From Perkinsus olseni (lineage: Eukaryota > Perkinsozoa > Perkinsida): a DNA stretch of 64,000 nt. A program made the position numbers and the translations under genes. The stretch is taken from contig JABANN010000002.1 in assembly GCA_013115125.1 (NCBI GenBank), positions 167,522 to 231,521 of the forward strand, given 5' to 3'. The first letter of the stretch is position 1; each line of letters starts with the position of its first letter. Positions 43,169 to 53,793 of this stretch are shown one piece after another. The notes beneath the pieces were generated by a model that had not been told where the DNA came from, did no database searches, and worked only from the letters and a program-made list of their open reading frames with translations.

Positions 43169-45769
43169 TTAAGTTTCGACGAGTTTCAGCTTGATTGTTG
43201 ATGTAGTTTTCCTCCCAGAAACGTCATCTCTGCTAGTATCGAACACCAGCGACCATCCTCCGCCTGACTCACGACAAATTCGGAACGGACTCGGAGATAT
43301 GTGAGCAAGTCCTAGAATGTCTCCTAAGATTACCAAATCCAGTGCATGTTCTTCACTTGAAAAGTCAAGTTGCAGGCAGGTCTCCAGGCAGACCGCTGTG
43401 ACCTCAGGGAGCGTCATTGGGCATTCAAATCCACGTGTGTCGAAGATGAGCTGAGCTCGACGGTTATGTGTCGGGTAATCAGTTCTGATGTTAACCGTAA
43501 CCTTGTTGACCTGGTCGAGCCCAGTACCGGTGGCCAGGTAAGTTCCATCAGGTATACTCGTCCACTCTTCAGTCGACACCACAGCGGGTGCAAGCGAAGA
43601 GGAGGCCTCAGCCGAATCAAATAGGGCTTCGACCCACTTGTCGTCCGAACTAGCCTTGGTCTCAGGCCACAGGCTGTCAAACTCCATTGGCGATAGGAGA
43701 TCGTCCGCTCCTTTAGTGGTACTTCCCCTGTTTATCTCACGATGATGTTCAGCAGTATTACCCTCGGATTGGATGGACCCTGCCGAATCTGAGAGCGTCT
43801 CAAGCCACTTCTCGTCCAAGAGAGCCTCCGGATCAAGCCAGAGATCGTCGAAGTCGATCGGCAACAGGAGATCGTTCTCACTTGGAGTAGAACTTTCTCT
43901 GTCCGTCGTATAATTTTGATCGTCGGCACCTCTCCGGGCGGACTCTGGAAATTTTACTGAGGCCTCGGCTGATTGGCCAGTAGAACCAGAAGTCCGGACA
44001 TTGAAATTCCGAACGTCAAAGGATGAGGTGGGCCAGTCGGCACTCACATGCTCGCCAGAAGTTAATTTACCTTTTCTGTGGAACTTCGAAGATCCTTCAC
44101 CACTCAACAACCGCAGAGATGTCCGATTAGCAACTCTGTCCGAAGGGACGCCGTACTCGCCTTCCCACTCCTCAATCGCTGCTTTGCGAGGGAAGGCTAC
44201 ACCCGGCTGTGAGTGATCGCCCATCCCGGAGGTCGAACCTCCTTCACCAGTTTCATCTTCACCCCTTCTCGAGTAATCACTTTCCGGTAGTGCCAGCCCA
44301 GGAACAGGCGACTTATACGACGACTTGGCCGAACCATTGGAGGCATCCGAGCCTTCATCTCTCTTCGCGAGCTTCAGTGGTCCTCCTCCAGCCTGGAGAG
44401 CAGAGGAGCGTTTCCTGGATATCTCCTGCACGTCATCGGCCATGCCCCCACGAGAGCATTCCGATAGGGCTATTCGAAAGCCGTAAGTAGTAGATTCCCT
44501 GTGCCTGTCACGGTTGGTGTTGAGCTGTTTCCCGATGCCAACGATCATTCCGATCTCGGTTTGGCAGAAGACCAGTTGGGAAGCTACTCGTAACGGCTTT
44601 ACCAAGCCTAGGCGTCTGTAGAGACCGAGAATGAAATCATTCGCTGTTCCTTTGGGCTCCACGTGGAAGCAATCTGGGACCTGTCCTACTCGCAGCGAAC
44701 CGAATTGCCTCAACAACCTCACATTGCTATCGCTGTATCGCACCAAAACAGCTTCCTTTGGACCATCAATCAAATACCGAACGGTGGATGACTCGATAGA
44801 GAGGACCTCCGCGTAGAAGCTCGCCAGTTGTTTCCCTTCACCATCAGTAACCACCATTCTAAAGTCAGTGAGGCGTGGAAGCTCCGGACAAATTGTACCA
44901 TTCTGTTCGACCGCCTTGTACGTCCCCCCAGGGAGACTGTCAGACGTGACAAAATTCATGACCGTACTTCGCCTCTTCTCGTTGGATCTTAAACTACTTT
45001 CCGGTATTGGCAGCTCTGGCGCGGAAGACTTAGGCCAGCCATCGAGGGAACCCGACCTCACCCCGTCCGAAACCTCCTCACCTATCTGCGCGAGTGTGAG
45101 CGCCCTTCCTGCAGACAGGAACTGGGGCCCCCTTATCGATTTCACCGGGTCGCTATCAGCCCAGCCATCGGATGACGAGCCGCCGGTTGAGTTGTTTAGT
45201 TTAGCTACTCGGAAGCCATACAGAGTGGAGTTCCAGGCGCCCCAGTAGGTGACCTTCCTCCCCATACCAACGATTATTCCGATCTCGGTTTGGCAAAAGA
45301 TTAGTTGTGCAGTTAATGGTGGCGACATTGCTAACCCAAGGCGGACGTCTAAATCTAAGAGAAAATCACCTGCTGCGGCCTTGGGCTCCACATGGAAGCA
45401 ATTGGGAGACTGACTTATGCGCAGTGAACCGAATTGTCTCAGGGATCTCGCATAACGGTAACCGTACCACACCAACGCTGCTCTTGTCGGATATCTAATC
45501 GGTTCCCGGTGAGCAGGTTGCCCCGTAGAAAGAACCTCGGCATTGAAGCTCGCCAGTAATTGCCCCTCTCCACCATCAGTAATCACCATCTCGAAGCTGA
45601 CCAGACGTGAAAGCTCCGGACAGATTGTACCATTCTGTTCAACCGCCTTATACGTCCCTGCAGGAAGACTGTTGGAAGTGACGAACTTTAAGGTGGGCTC
45701 CTTCTTCCTCCCGCCGCTTCCAATCACACGTCGTGAGAAGAACAAATGCACTAGGAGAAAAAGTCTCAT
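43169..45769 (-). CDS. Secreted 866-residue repeat protein of unknown function
   Basis: Single exon, ATG 45769 to stop near 43169. Residues 1-17 are a signal peptide. Domain 1 (about residues 25-205) and domain 2 (about 270-450) are homologous: both start with SLPxGTYKAVEQNGTICPEL, carry FGSLR plus FHVEPK, then LxFCQTEIGxIVG, and end with a YGFRxA strand. A long acidic Ser-rich linker (about 450-720) has two copies of a LLxPxxFDxLWxxxEA motif. Domain 3 (about 725-866) is a diverged relative starting IPDGTYLATG, with CLETCLQLDFSSEE. The domain looks like a beta-rich extracellular module of a lineage-expanded family. I do not recognise it outside this window. It lies between blocks A and B and has no duplicate. 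Confidence 0.8.
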   Translation of the reverse strand: MRLFLLVHLFFSRRVIGSGGRKKEPTLKFVTSNSLPAGTYKAVEQNGTICPELSRLVSFEMVITDGGEGQLLASFNAEVLSTGQPAHREPIRYPTRAALVWYGYRYARSLRQFGSLRISQSPNCFHVEPKAAAGDFLLDLDVRLGLAMSPPLTAQLIFCQTEIGIIVGMGRKVTYWGAWNSTLYGFRVAKLNNSTGGSSSDGWADSDPVKSIRGPQFLSAGRALTLAQIGEEVSDGVRSGSLDGWPKSSAPELPIPESSLRSNEKRRSTVMNFVTSDSLPGGTYKAVEQNGTICPELPRLTDFRMVVTDGEGKQLASFYAEVLSIESSTVRYLIDGPKEAVLVRYSDSNVRLLRQFGSLRVGQVPDCFHVEPKGTANDFILGLYRRLGLVKPLRVASQLVFCQTEIGMIVGIGKQLNTNRDRHRESTTYGFRIALSECSRGGMADDVQEISRKRSSALQAGGGPLKLAKRDEGSDASNGSAKSSYKSPVPGLALPESDYSRRGEDETGEGGSTSGMGDHSQPGVAFPRKAAIEEWEGEYGVPSDRVANRTSLRLLSGEGSSKFHRKGKLTSGEHVSADWPTSSFDVRNFNVRTSGSTGQSAEASVKFPESARRGADDQNYTTDRESSTPSENDLLLPIDFDDLWLDPEALLDEKWLETLSDSAGSIQSEGNTAEHHREINRGSTTKGADDLLSPMEFDSLWPETKASSDDKWVEALFDSAEASSSLAPAVVSTEEWTSIPDGTYLATGTGLDQVNKVTVNIRTDYPTHNRRAQLIFDTRGFECPMTLPEVTAVCLETCLQLDFSSEEHALDLVILGDILGLAHISPSPFRICRESGGGWSLVFDTSRDDVSGRKTTSTIKLKLVET

Positions 45770-47041
45770 ACAACGTCGATTGAAGATGGCAACTAAAACT
45801 GTGGAGAGACTAATCCAGTATCATCACGACGCTTGCAGGAACGTCCTCAACGTCCCTGTGAAGAGATCAGCGGACCAAGGTGTCTTCAATCGGCTCCGGT
45901 GGAGACTAGGAGACTCAGAATGAGCGAGTGCTGAAGATACCCCGATGCGTCTCGTCTCGCGGCCGATCTTGAAATCTCGGAAGAAATGGCGGAAGGGAAC
46001 CCGGCTGCCGAAAGCTCTCCTGCGTGCGTGTAAGAATATGAACAAAAATAAATACACGGATGAATGGTGAATTGGCACCGCATACAGATCCCCCACAAAT
46101 CTTGAATGCTAGTTTGCTCACCAAAGGGCTCATCACTCTACAACGGCTGCGCTCAGAAGTTCTGCTCGGAGTGTCAAAGAATAAATGCGCTCGAAATTTG
46201 GGAATTCCCCAGACTGTCGTTTCCCGAAATTGTTCCTCGAAAATTGTGTGCCTCACAGTGAGGGCCTCACTTTCGCACTATCGGATGCTTTGCGATTATC
46301 AAAAGATTCTGGGAGAAATCATCAGAGCCACAATCCCCATGACGTGATAACCAAGCTCAACTCCAAAATGAATCTTCATTCGACCGATGATACCCTGAAG
46401 ACGCCAGCATGTGCGCTTCTCACAGTCCAGAGCTCCCCTTCGATGACTTCGTCAAACAGAAACCCGCAGAAATGCCGATATGCTTTCTATGATGGACCCC
46501 TGCGAGGCACTTGTCATTTCCTCCTCGACCCCTACTGCCTCTTCCTCGAAGAGTCGGCCAAGTCCTGTCCAGAACAAGTTGCTACGTATTGGACTCTCCC
46601 TCACTCATCTGAGTTCACTTCTTCACACGTACTAGATGTCACGTAGCTGCATCTTGCGAACCCCCTCGTGATTGCCGTCAGCAATTTGCCGACCATTTGC
46701 TGTCTCATGGTGGTGCACAGGACATCGCGACTGAACTTGTTCTCGTCGAGCTCCCAGGTGACAGCCTCTACTGAGTCGGCAAATTTTTTATTGACATAAT
46801 ATTGAGCATCTGCGACTTGCCGCTGGCTTCGGTCACAGACTGTAATACCGATTGAGGAGGGATCCTAGGTTCGTTTCCTACAACTGTCACTGTTTTTGCA
46901 CAAGTTCTTCGCGGTTTCTGCGCAGCCGTTCGATTGCTCGCTCGGGAACACAAGGTTTATGGCATTCCGCAAGTTTCCCATGACTTCCGAATAACGCGGT
47001 TGATTTTGCTCCCGCCCTGGATCAAGCTCAACACCAGCTCA
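45770..47041. other. Gap with possible decayed transposase fragment
   Basis: 1.27 kb. A plus-strand frame at about 46120-46250 reads CARNLGIPQTVVSR, like the helix-turn-helix of pipsqueak/CENP-B-type transposases, but the frame then decays. A separate open frame at 46185-46646 has no motif. A short frame at 45786-45923 begins 17 bases from the divergent start of the repeat protein and is not supported further. Confidence 0.35.
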
Positions 47042-47042
47042 G

Positions 47043-49444
47043 TCACGAAATCACCACATCATGGGAGGGCTCGAAAATGCGCTCGGCCCACTGCCTGGTC
47101 TTAGTCAGATAGAACTCAGGATCAGTGCCGTAGCTTAGGTACTCCCGGGACGGCCACTTCAATGAAGCTAGAGTTGACTTGCCATCCACAGCGGGCTCGA
47201 TATTAGTGCCCTCGTGCCACTCGTTAAAGGACGTTATGGAGACCTGAGGATGAGCGACGACCCGACTCTCACGAGGATAAAATTCCGAAAGTCTGACCAT
47301 TTCCGGTTGCAGTTTGGCAGCCTCGGTGAACATATCATCGAAGTACCCTCCGCCGCGGCGATCACGGGTGTTGGCGTAGTTCCAGGGTCGTACTTCCACA
47401 TCAATGTAGCCTGGTCCCACCTGAAACATCACAGATTTGAGCTAGACACTGCTGATGCGATACCGAGGCATACGAGCTCCAATGGATAAGCAGCATCCGG
47501 GAGGAACAATTCGTTCGGAGCAAAGTGAATCATCTAACGAACATTGTGGTACTCCAGCAACTGGCAGCATTAGTTCACATGGTCTCTGAGCAGCAGTTAC
47601 CCAAAAGAGAACAGATTCACGGGGCCCGGCCATGCTGGTCATCGCACACTCACACTTGGTATGAAGTAAATGCCCTCATCTCGAGCCACTCTGCTCATGT
47701 GCGGCCAGTTGGAGGGAGTACTGCCGTACACGAAGCCAGTGGCCGCAAAGTACGTACAGAAACCGTCTGGAAGGTCAGTGAAGCTAATCGGTTGTCCCAG
47801 GGAACACGGCCGACATCCCAGAGGAGGCGGGAGAGACTGGGGCGCACGCTGCAGCCAACGCGAAGCGTGACGGAACTGCGATCGACGCAATCTACCTAGT
47901 AGTTCACCACCACTGCCGCTTGCCGAGGCTCACCGAATCCCGACTTCGCGTATGCAGCGTGTGTCGCTTCAACCCACAAGAAGATTGCCGTGCAGTCCAA
48001 GCCATCTTTACCGCGTACTGAGATATCTCCCCCTGGACTCAACAGCCGCGCCCACTCCTCGGGTGAGTTGTGATAGCTGTCATATATGTATCTACCCACG
48101 TTACTACGGGCGAGAATTGAAGATCCTCAACGCTATACACTGCCTACATAACACAATCCAGCTGTACTCATACCAACTTCGCATTTTCAAGTCGAAAATT
48201 TCGACCCATTCCCTCATCTTCTCTACTTTCTATCTGCTCTATCTCGTTCACTATGAGCCCAATCTACTTCTGTCGTGTTATACAACTACACCTTCTACGA
48301 CGAGATAGTGCAGCTAGATGTTGTGCTATGGCGTGCCCCGCTATACCAGTGACTCACATCAGAGGTAGGAGTGCTCCACCATGTGTACTAGCAACTCGGT
48401 GAAGAGCCGGGTGACTTCCGTAATGCTGATGAATGTACTCGAAGTCTTTACGCACCGACACGGGGTCACGACCTGCAGCCCGAGCGTTGTGGGTGGCTGC
48501 AGTTAACGCATACCTTCGTACGGCTCGAGATGTATGGCGATTCTCATGCCGTGATCCCAGGCAGCATCGAGCAGCAAACTCCCTATGAGATCAACGGTCT
48601 CATTTCGACCGTCCAGGGCGGGGTCATGAAGGCCGGGAGGATACCTCGCCAATCACAAGTTGTGATGATTCGGTCGTGGATTGGCCAATAACACCCGTAC
48701 CAGCTCACAGCAACTACACCTATACCAGCTCTTTTCATCATTTCCATGTGAGTGGCGATGACTTAAGGGTCCAGCGAGGAGTAGGGCCCAAGCTGCGGCC
48801 AATGGGACGAACCGATATCGTCATTCTTGGGAACGTGCCCGTCTTGAGAATATCTAAATTATTAAGACTTAATCGCCACATGATGGGAGGGGCCGAGAGC
48901 GCGCGGTAATTTTTTTTCAAAGACAATCTTCATTCTTGAAGGAACCACAGTATTCTGGATGGAGCGGCTCGTGGACTTATTCCCTCATCGGATTGCCAAT
49001 CGGCGATTGGTACTTCTTCGCAATCTGCGGGTCCCAATGCGGCAGCCGTCGATGGTTCCAGTGGGCCCAGGCCCAATCCCTACCCTTGCTGCGGTACCAC
49101 ACGTAGTAGAACCCATGGACGTTGCAGCGCCACCCACAGGAGCTGTCAGTCTCGGCCGACTGGCCGGTAGTTGCCGATTTTTCAATCCTATGCTGCTCAG
49201 TGGTCATCGTGGGGAGTGTTGTCTCGTCGCTCGGTGACGCGGAACTGATGGCGCCACCACCTGCGTAGATGCTGTCTAGGCTTCGTATTGAGCCGGGCGT
49301 CAGGATTCCCCTGAGATTGCGCTCGTGTTGTTCGCTGGGTGGGGTCGAGGCGTTGAACACTAGGACTAGAACCACCATTGCATATGCGAGCGAGACGGCA
49401 CCGATGAGTAAAGGGAGAATGGATAGACATCTGGCAAGCCGCAT
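47043..49444 (-). pseudogene. GH99 endo-alpha-1,2-mannosidase, copy B (nonsense codon)
   Basis: All seven exons of copy A have counterparts: start ATG 49444, last exon 47043-47420 with the catalytic FNEWHEGT intact. In exon 2 (upper end 48853) the codon that is CAA (Gln) in copy A is TAA here, at 48763-48765, after ...PYSSLDP. This is in phase when counted from the exon start. The protein would stop before the catalytic domain is complete. Splice sites are otherwise kept, and intron 4 has gained the MITE. Possible alternatives are an alternative splice that skips the codon, stop readthrough, or a base error in the assembly. The rest of the coding sequence shows little decay, so the mutation is recent. 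Confidence 0.8.
48136..48313 (+). mobile_element. MITE-like element, copy 2 (178 bp), with CTA target duplication
   Basis: Comparison with block A shows an insertion between ...CAACGCTA and the following spacer. CTA flanks it on both sides (48133-48135 and 48314-48316), as a 3-bp target duplication would. The ends TACACTGCCT and, reversed, TGCACTATCT form an imperfect 10-bp inverted repeat. No open frame. A 3-bp duplication and short terminal repeats fit the PIF/Harbinger-type non-autonomous class, by inference. It sits inside intron 4 of the mannosidase copy B. Confidence 0.8.
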
Positions 49445-49687
49445 CGCGAGCTGCAGGGTAGCATTTCGCCAAGGGGTGTAGCGCGGCACGCAGTGAGCAG
49501 ATCGAAGTAACTCTCCCAAAGATGAGTGAACTTGAAAAAACACGATTCTTCCTAACGATACGTAACGAGGCAGTATCATGTTACACGGTGTAGTGAGAAA
49601 TCTGACGGCTAGCAATACTTAGTGCGGAAGGACTTCCGAGAATCCTATCCGGTAACCCGGACAGGGACCAAATATGATGACGATGAA

Positions 49688-50686
49688 TCAAGCGAAAATA
49701 GGATCGAGACCAACAACACAACGATCTCTCGTGATGAACCATAAACCGCCGTCGTTGCGGACAAAAAAGCGACAGAAATCCACTCGCGGAAGGGGCACGC
49801 GAGAACGAACGATCATCTTCCGGAGGTCAACTATGGACACGGTGAGCGTGTCCGAACCATCATAGTGGCCGACTATGAAGCACAGAGCCCTCCTGTTGTC
49901 GACGTCCACGTCGGCAGGGCAGAGGTCTAACATGGTCACCTCTCCTAACACCTCTCCTCTACGCGAAATGGCGGAAAGCGCGGTGCCTCTCGCTCCGCCT
50001 GTCATTCGCTGCACGACCAAAATTCGAGCTTCTTCCTCTCCTCCTTCATACACACACAGACCCCTTGCTGGGCGGCCGCCACAGTCTACGAAGGTGCTCG
50101 TTGACCCATCGGGGCCAATACGGATAACAGAAGCGCCGCCATACGATAGGCCATAGAAACAGCCGTCCAGAGAAGAGAATACGGGCGTGGAGAAACAGTC
50201 TATGAATGTCCGCTGAGGCATCCATGAGGGGAGCAGATGCTTCGAAGTAGGATCAACGCCGGGGTGCCACTCGCCCACTTGCCAATTCACAAATTTGCAT
50301 GATCGTCCAGTGTTTTGTTCAATGGCAATGAGATTTCCTTGTTCCGAGTCAACAGCCAGGCAGAGCAGAAAGCCAACATCAAGTGTGCAGTGCTCCACGG
50401 TAGCGCTACGAGGGCGAAGTTCGAGGACGACACATTCGCAGAGACTCGAGTATCGCAGTACGAGGAGTCCAGAGCCATCCGGTACCCGGCAACAGGGAGA
50501 CGTTTGAATGTCGATGGCTAGAGTTTTGGGAGAGCCGAAACTTGTCAAGAGAGGCTTCAGCAGATCCCAGATATCGGACATGCAGTCGGCTGGTAGGAGC
50601 ATTCCATATCGCGTCGCGAGTGCTTCGATAACAAGCAATGAACGCAAGCGCTCGCTGGGGTGCACGAGGGACATCTTGGCATTCAA
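49688..50686 (-). CDS. Propeller-like family, member 3 (intact copy B)
   Basis: 332 residues, ATG 50686 to stop near 49688, single exon. N-terminal helical segment (SERLRSLLVIEALATRYGML), then LPADCMSDIWDLLKPLL, PDGSGLLVLRYSS, EQNTGRSCKFVNWQ, GCFYGLSYGGASVIRIGPDG, VDNRRALCF and a final FVRNDGGLWFITRDRCVVGL. Regularly spaced G-x-x-Y/W-x-L strands suggest a beta-propeller sensor or scaffold; this is inference. No signal peptide or membrane segment. The divergent mannosidase gene starts about 0.24 kb away on the same strand, downstream. Confidence 0.8.
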   Translation of the reverse strand: MNAKMSLVHPSERLRSLLVIEALATRYGMLLPADCMSDIWDLLKPLLTSFGSPKTLAIDIQTSPCCRVPDGSGLLVLRYSSLCECVVLELRPRSATVEHCTLDVGFLLCLAVDSEQGNLIAIEQNTGRSCKFVNWQVGEWHPGVDPTSKHLLPSWMPQRTFIDCFSTPVFSSLDGCFYGLSYGGASVIRIGPDGSTSTFVDCGGRPARGLCVYEGGEEEARILVVQRMTGGARGTALSAISRRGEVLGEVTMLDLCPADVDVDNRRALCFIVGHYDGSDTLTVSIVDLRKMIVRSRVPLPRVDFCRFFVRNDGGLWFITRDRCVVGLDPIFA

Positions 50687-50700
50687 TTACTGATAAGGAG

Positions 50701-53700
50701 CGGGAGAGGGTCGTTGTGAGCGACAAGACTGCGTGGAACAAAAGCCCAACGGAGCAGATATCCTGAATAGGCCGGCCTTAGCGGAAAGCCGCTTTCCAAA
50801 AGCGTGATTCGCTGTAGCGAGGTCAGCTGCTGACAGTCGGCACTCGAACTCAATAACCTTTATCACTGGCAAGTAGTTCGGTCACTTTGCCTCACTCCAT
50901 CAGGGTTTTATTCGCCTGAGACGCTGAGACGGTGGTTGGCTGTGAACACTGTTAACAACTGGTGACACCGTTAGCCTGTTAACTCAACAGGCCTCAGAAC
51001 CAATGCTGTCCGCGGGGAGGCATTGCCGCCTGACCGCTTGGCGGTTTACCAGCGAGAGAGAGTACGTAGCGAGATTTGATTTGTGCCTCAGTGGCTGGCG
51101 CGCGCGCTTAAGATCATGCCGTTTCTCCTGTTTGGCCCTGCACCGTCTTATGAAGCCGCCGAGATGTATTAATCTCCTACGATCAATATAATTTGCATCA
51201 ATGACTGCCACGCCCACCGTTGATGGGGGGAACGGGGACTCACGCCAGTGGCAACGCCAGTGTGGCATGGGAGTGAGGACTCTTCACTGAGGAGGTCCGC
51301 GTCGAGAATACTGCGGGCCGCTGTGTGGCACACTGCAACTCTGAGCGCTAAGCCCGTATGATCACTGGACTAGGAACTCTACAGCTGAAAACCAACTCTA
51401 TGATAGAGTCTCTATCGCCAGTCAGTAACTTCCGTCTTTTTCGAAGGCAGAATAACAACTCTCTTCGAGACCGGTGCGTGAAACTTTCACGCTTTCACGG
51501 TGACAGCGCTGGTTAATCCAATGATCCCGGGGTCCGATGAGCGATGATTGAGGCATCGCAGTACAACCTGCACCAAGCAGCCACTCTATGAAGAGGCGAT
51601 GGATGTTATTAGAGCAAAGCAGACTATATTGTTATACTCCCCTAATATGGACCGTGGCGGAAATTCCCTTACAATGTAAGGCTTACATGAATTACCATTC
51701 ATCATGAATGATTCATGTAAACTCCTCCACGCCCACGGGCCGCTCTGGTATCTCTATGAAAGTTGGGGCTGTGGCTTATCAGTGGACGTACGAATTTCGG
51801 GTCCGGTCATTGTTCGGCTGAGCCCTATACGGCCGCAAACGCGAGGACGCGGTGGACCTCTTACCTTGAGTCGAGCGACTAACCTCCGGGAAGAACCAGT
51901 CGACTGAATCGACCTTCGGAGCACTAGTTAGTGTTACTCCATCAGTTGGGGGTTCGGATGGGCTTGGGTGGATTTCGTCAGCCTAACCGGGAAGCTGACG
52001 AGCATCTTCAGTGTAGAGAGGCGATGAAAGATGTTGGAGGGGTACAAGAAGACCGGAAGTAGCCGAGACTAGGTGGACGAGCTCGTCATCAGCCTGTCCA
52101 TGTTGGCTGAGAATTGGGAAGCATTGCCGGAGCTCTTGGAGGAACTCGAGCTGGAACGTAGGACGCGTTCCAGGACGAGCCAGGGATATAGAGAGTATAG
52201 GCAGTTGTGGGAGCTAAGGAGAAGTGGGGCATTTGAAAAGGTGCTCAGCAGACTTCGGCATCGTCGAGAATTCCATCCAGGAGATACTGTCTACCGATAG
52301 AGGCCAGTTGAGAGTCTCAGACAGTCTCAACTTGAGACTGTGTTATGCTCTTCGTGGGACGGTCCGTGGAAGATCTTGCGCTTTCTGGGCAAGACGATGG
52401 TGATCGTAGTACTTCTGAGGGATCCTCGCATTAAATGAGGACTTGAAGTCTGTAGCACTGAAGCTGCCTCATTCTGTGGTGACTCGCGGGCTCTCACAGG
52501 GATTGGCGGTTGCTAGAATTGTGCGAGTATACAAATCACTGGTTCCAGCTCTAATTCAGTTGGAATTGTATGAAACTGAATTGGGACTTTATTTCGACTG
52601 TGAGCCTTATACTATAAGGCTTATAGTATGAGAGCTTTATGTCACAAACTTCTACCATAGAGTGTTTCATTATTCTCGAGAAACTACTAGAAAGAAGCAG
52701 AAACTTCTCAAAAATGTTGACAGCCCCGAAGGTTTCGGGCCGAAACGGATGTGTTACCGCCTGACGTACTCCAACAAACGACGCGTTACACGATGAATTT
52801 CGATAAATTAGCAACTTGATACAAGCCTTCAGCAGTGACGAGCTCGAGCGCCGGCTCAATGGTCCAAATTGCACCGTCCAATGCTGGGGCCTTGATCCAG
52901 GAGGCTCCTTGCAGGAGTCTGAATCAGACTGTCTGATCGCCGCAATGAGAAGGAGAACGATTGAAACACTTATATGGCGAATACTCATGAGCCTAGATAC
53001 TGGGATGAGGGTGACCATTGGTCACTGACCAAACGACGTTTGGCAAACGTCCGAGCGACCAACATGTACCGTCAAGAACCATCAATGATGATTATGTTAG
53101 TACTAAAAAAAATTGCTGCCGAAAGTACTATTCATGCCGCTCCCAATGTGGAACGCACGAAGGGAGATGAGATCACAGGGATGAAATCTTCTGTGCGATC
53201 TGCGGGGACCGTACGTTGATGAGGCCTAATGAAGCTGTAACAGCTTCAGTAACAGTTCCCCACAGCGCCGGAACGCTCTTCCTAAAATGAGAGTCCCGAG
53301 TTTCTGAAACAGTGCGTCTCATCGCGGAACCTTCCAAATAGCTTTCAATAACTGAAGTGCAGCAGCAACGAACGGCATCTGGCATCAATAGTCTGCGATG
53401 TGGTGGCTATCGCTAAGATTAAACTATTCCTCCTGCCTCAGTAGGATCCACGGCGCTTCCCGCACCTGACACTCAACTCAATAGACGTGGAACACTTGAA
53501 AACATGTCACTACTCAGGACCCATGTCATATGTGCGTCACCGCCCAAGACTCATGGGCTATGACTCATGACTACTGCAGTTTAGCCATCAAGAGACAGCA
53601 GCTGCCGATAGGGGCATGTTCTAGTAGCCACCCACTGTGCATCGCGAAAGCTACAGGAAATACAAGACCTAATTAGTCAATGAAGATTCGTCTCAACAGC

Positions 53701-53793
53701 GGCGAATCTCACCATGTTCGTCACGATAAGAAGAAAGTATCAGAAATCTTCTTGGAGTTTTTCGCGTCCAAATTTGGGAGGCGTCAAAGATGT
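50701..53793. other. Gene-poor stretch
   Basis: About 3.1 kb with no convincing gene. The best frame is 52073-52300 on plus (75 codons from GTG; charged, WELRRSGAFEKVLSRLRH), which could be a small exon or a relic. Several AT-rich inverted repeats occur, for example ACATGAATTACCATTCATCATGAATGATTCATGT near 51686-51719 and CTTATACTATAAGGCTTATAG near 52606-52626. No tRNA or rRNA seen. Confidence 0.5.

Larger units (their letters stand above)
47042..50700. repeat. Segmental duplication block B
   Basis: Second copy of 39350-42735, same strand and order. Differences: the MITE insertion at 48136-48313, one nonsense codon in the mannosidase (48763-48765), diverged mannosidase intron 6, and an undamaged propeller-like gene. 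Confidence 0.9.

Noticed and set aside
45786-45923. 45-codon plus-strand ORF divergent from the repeat-protein gene
   Set aside because: Too short, no motif, no splice partners.
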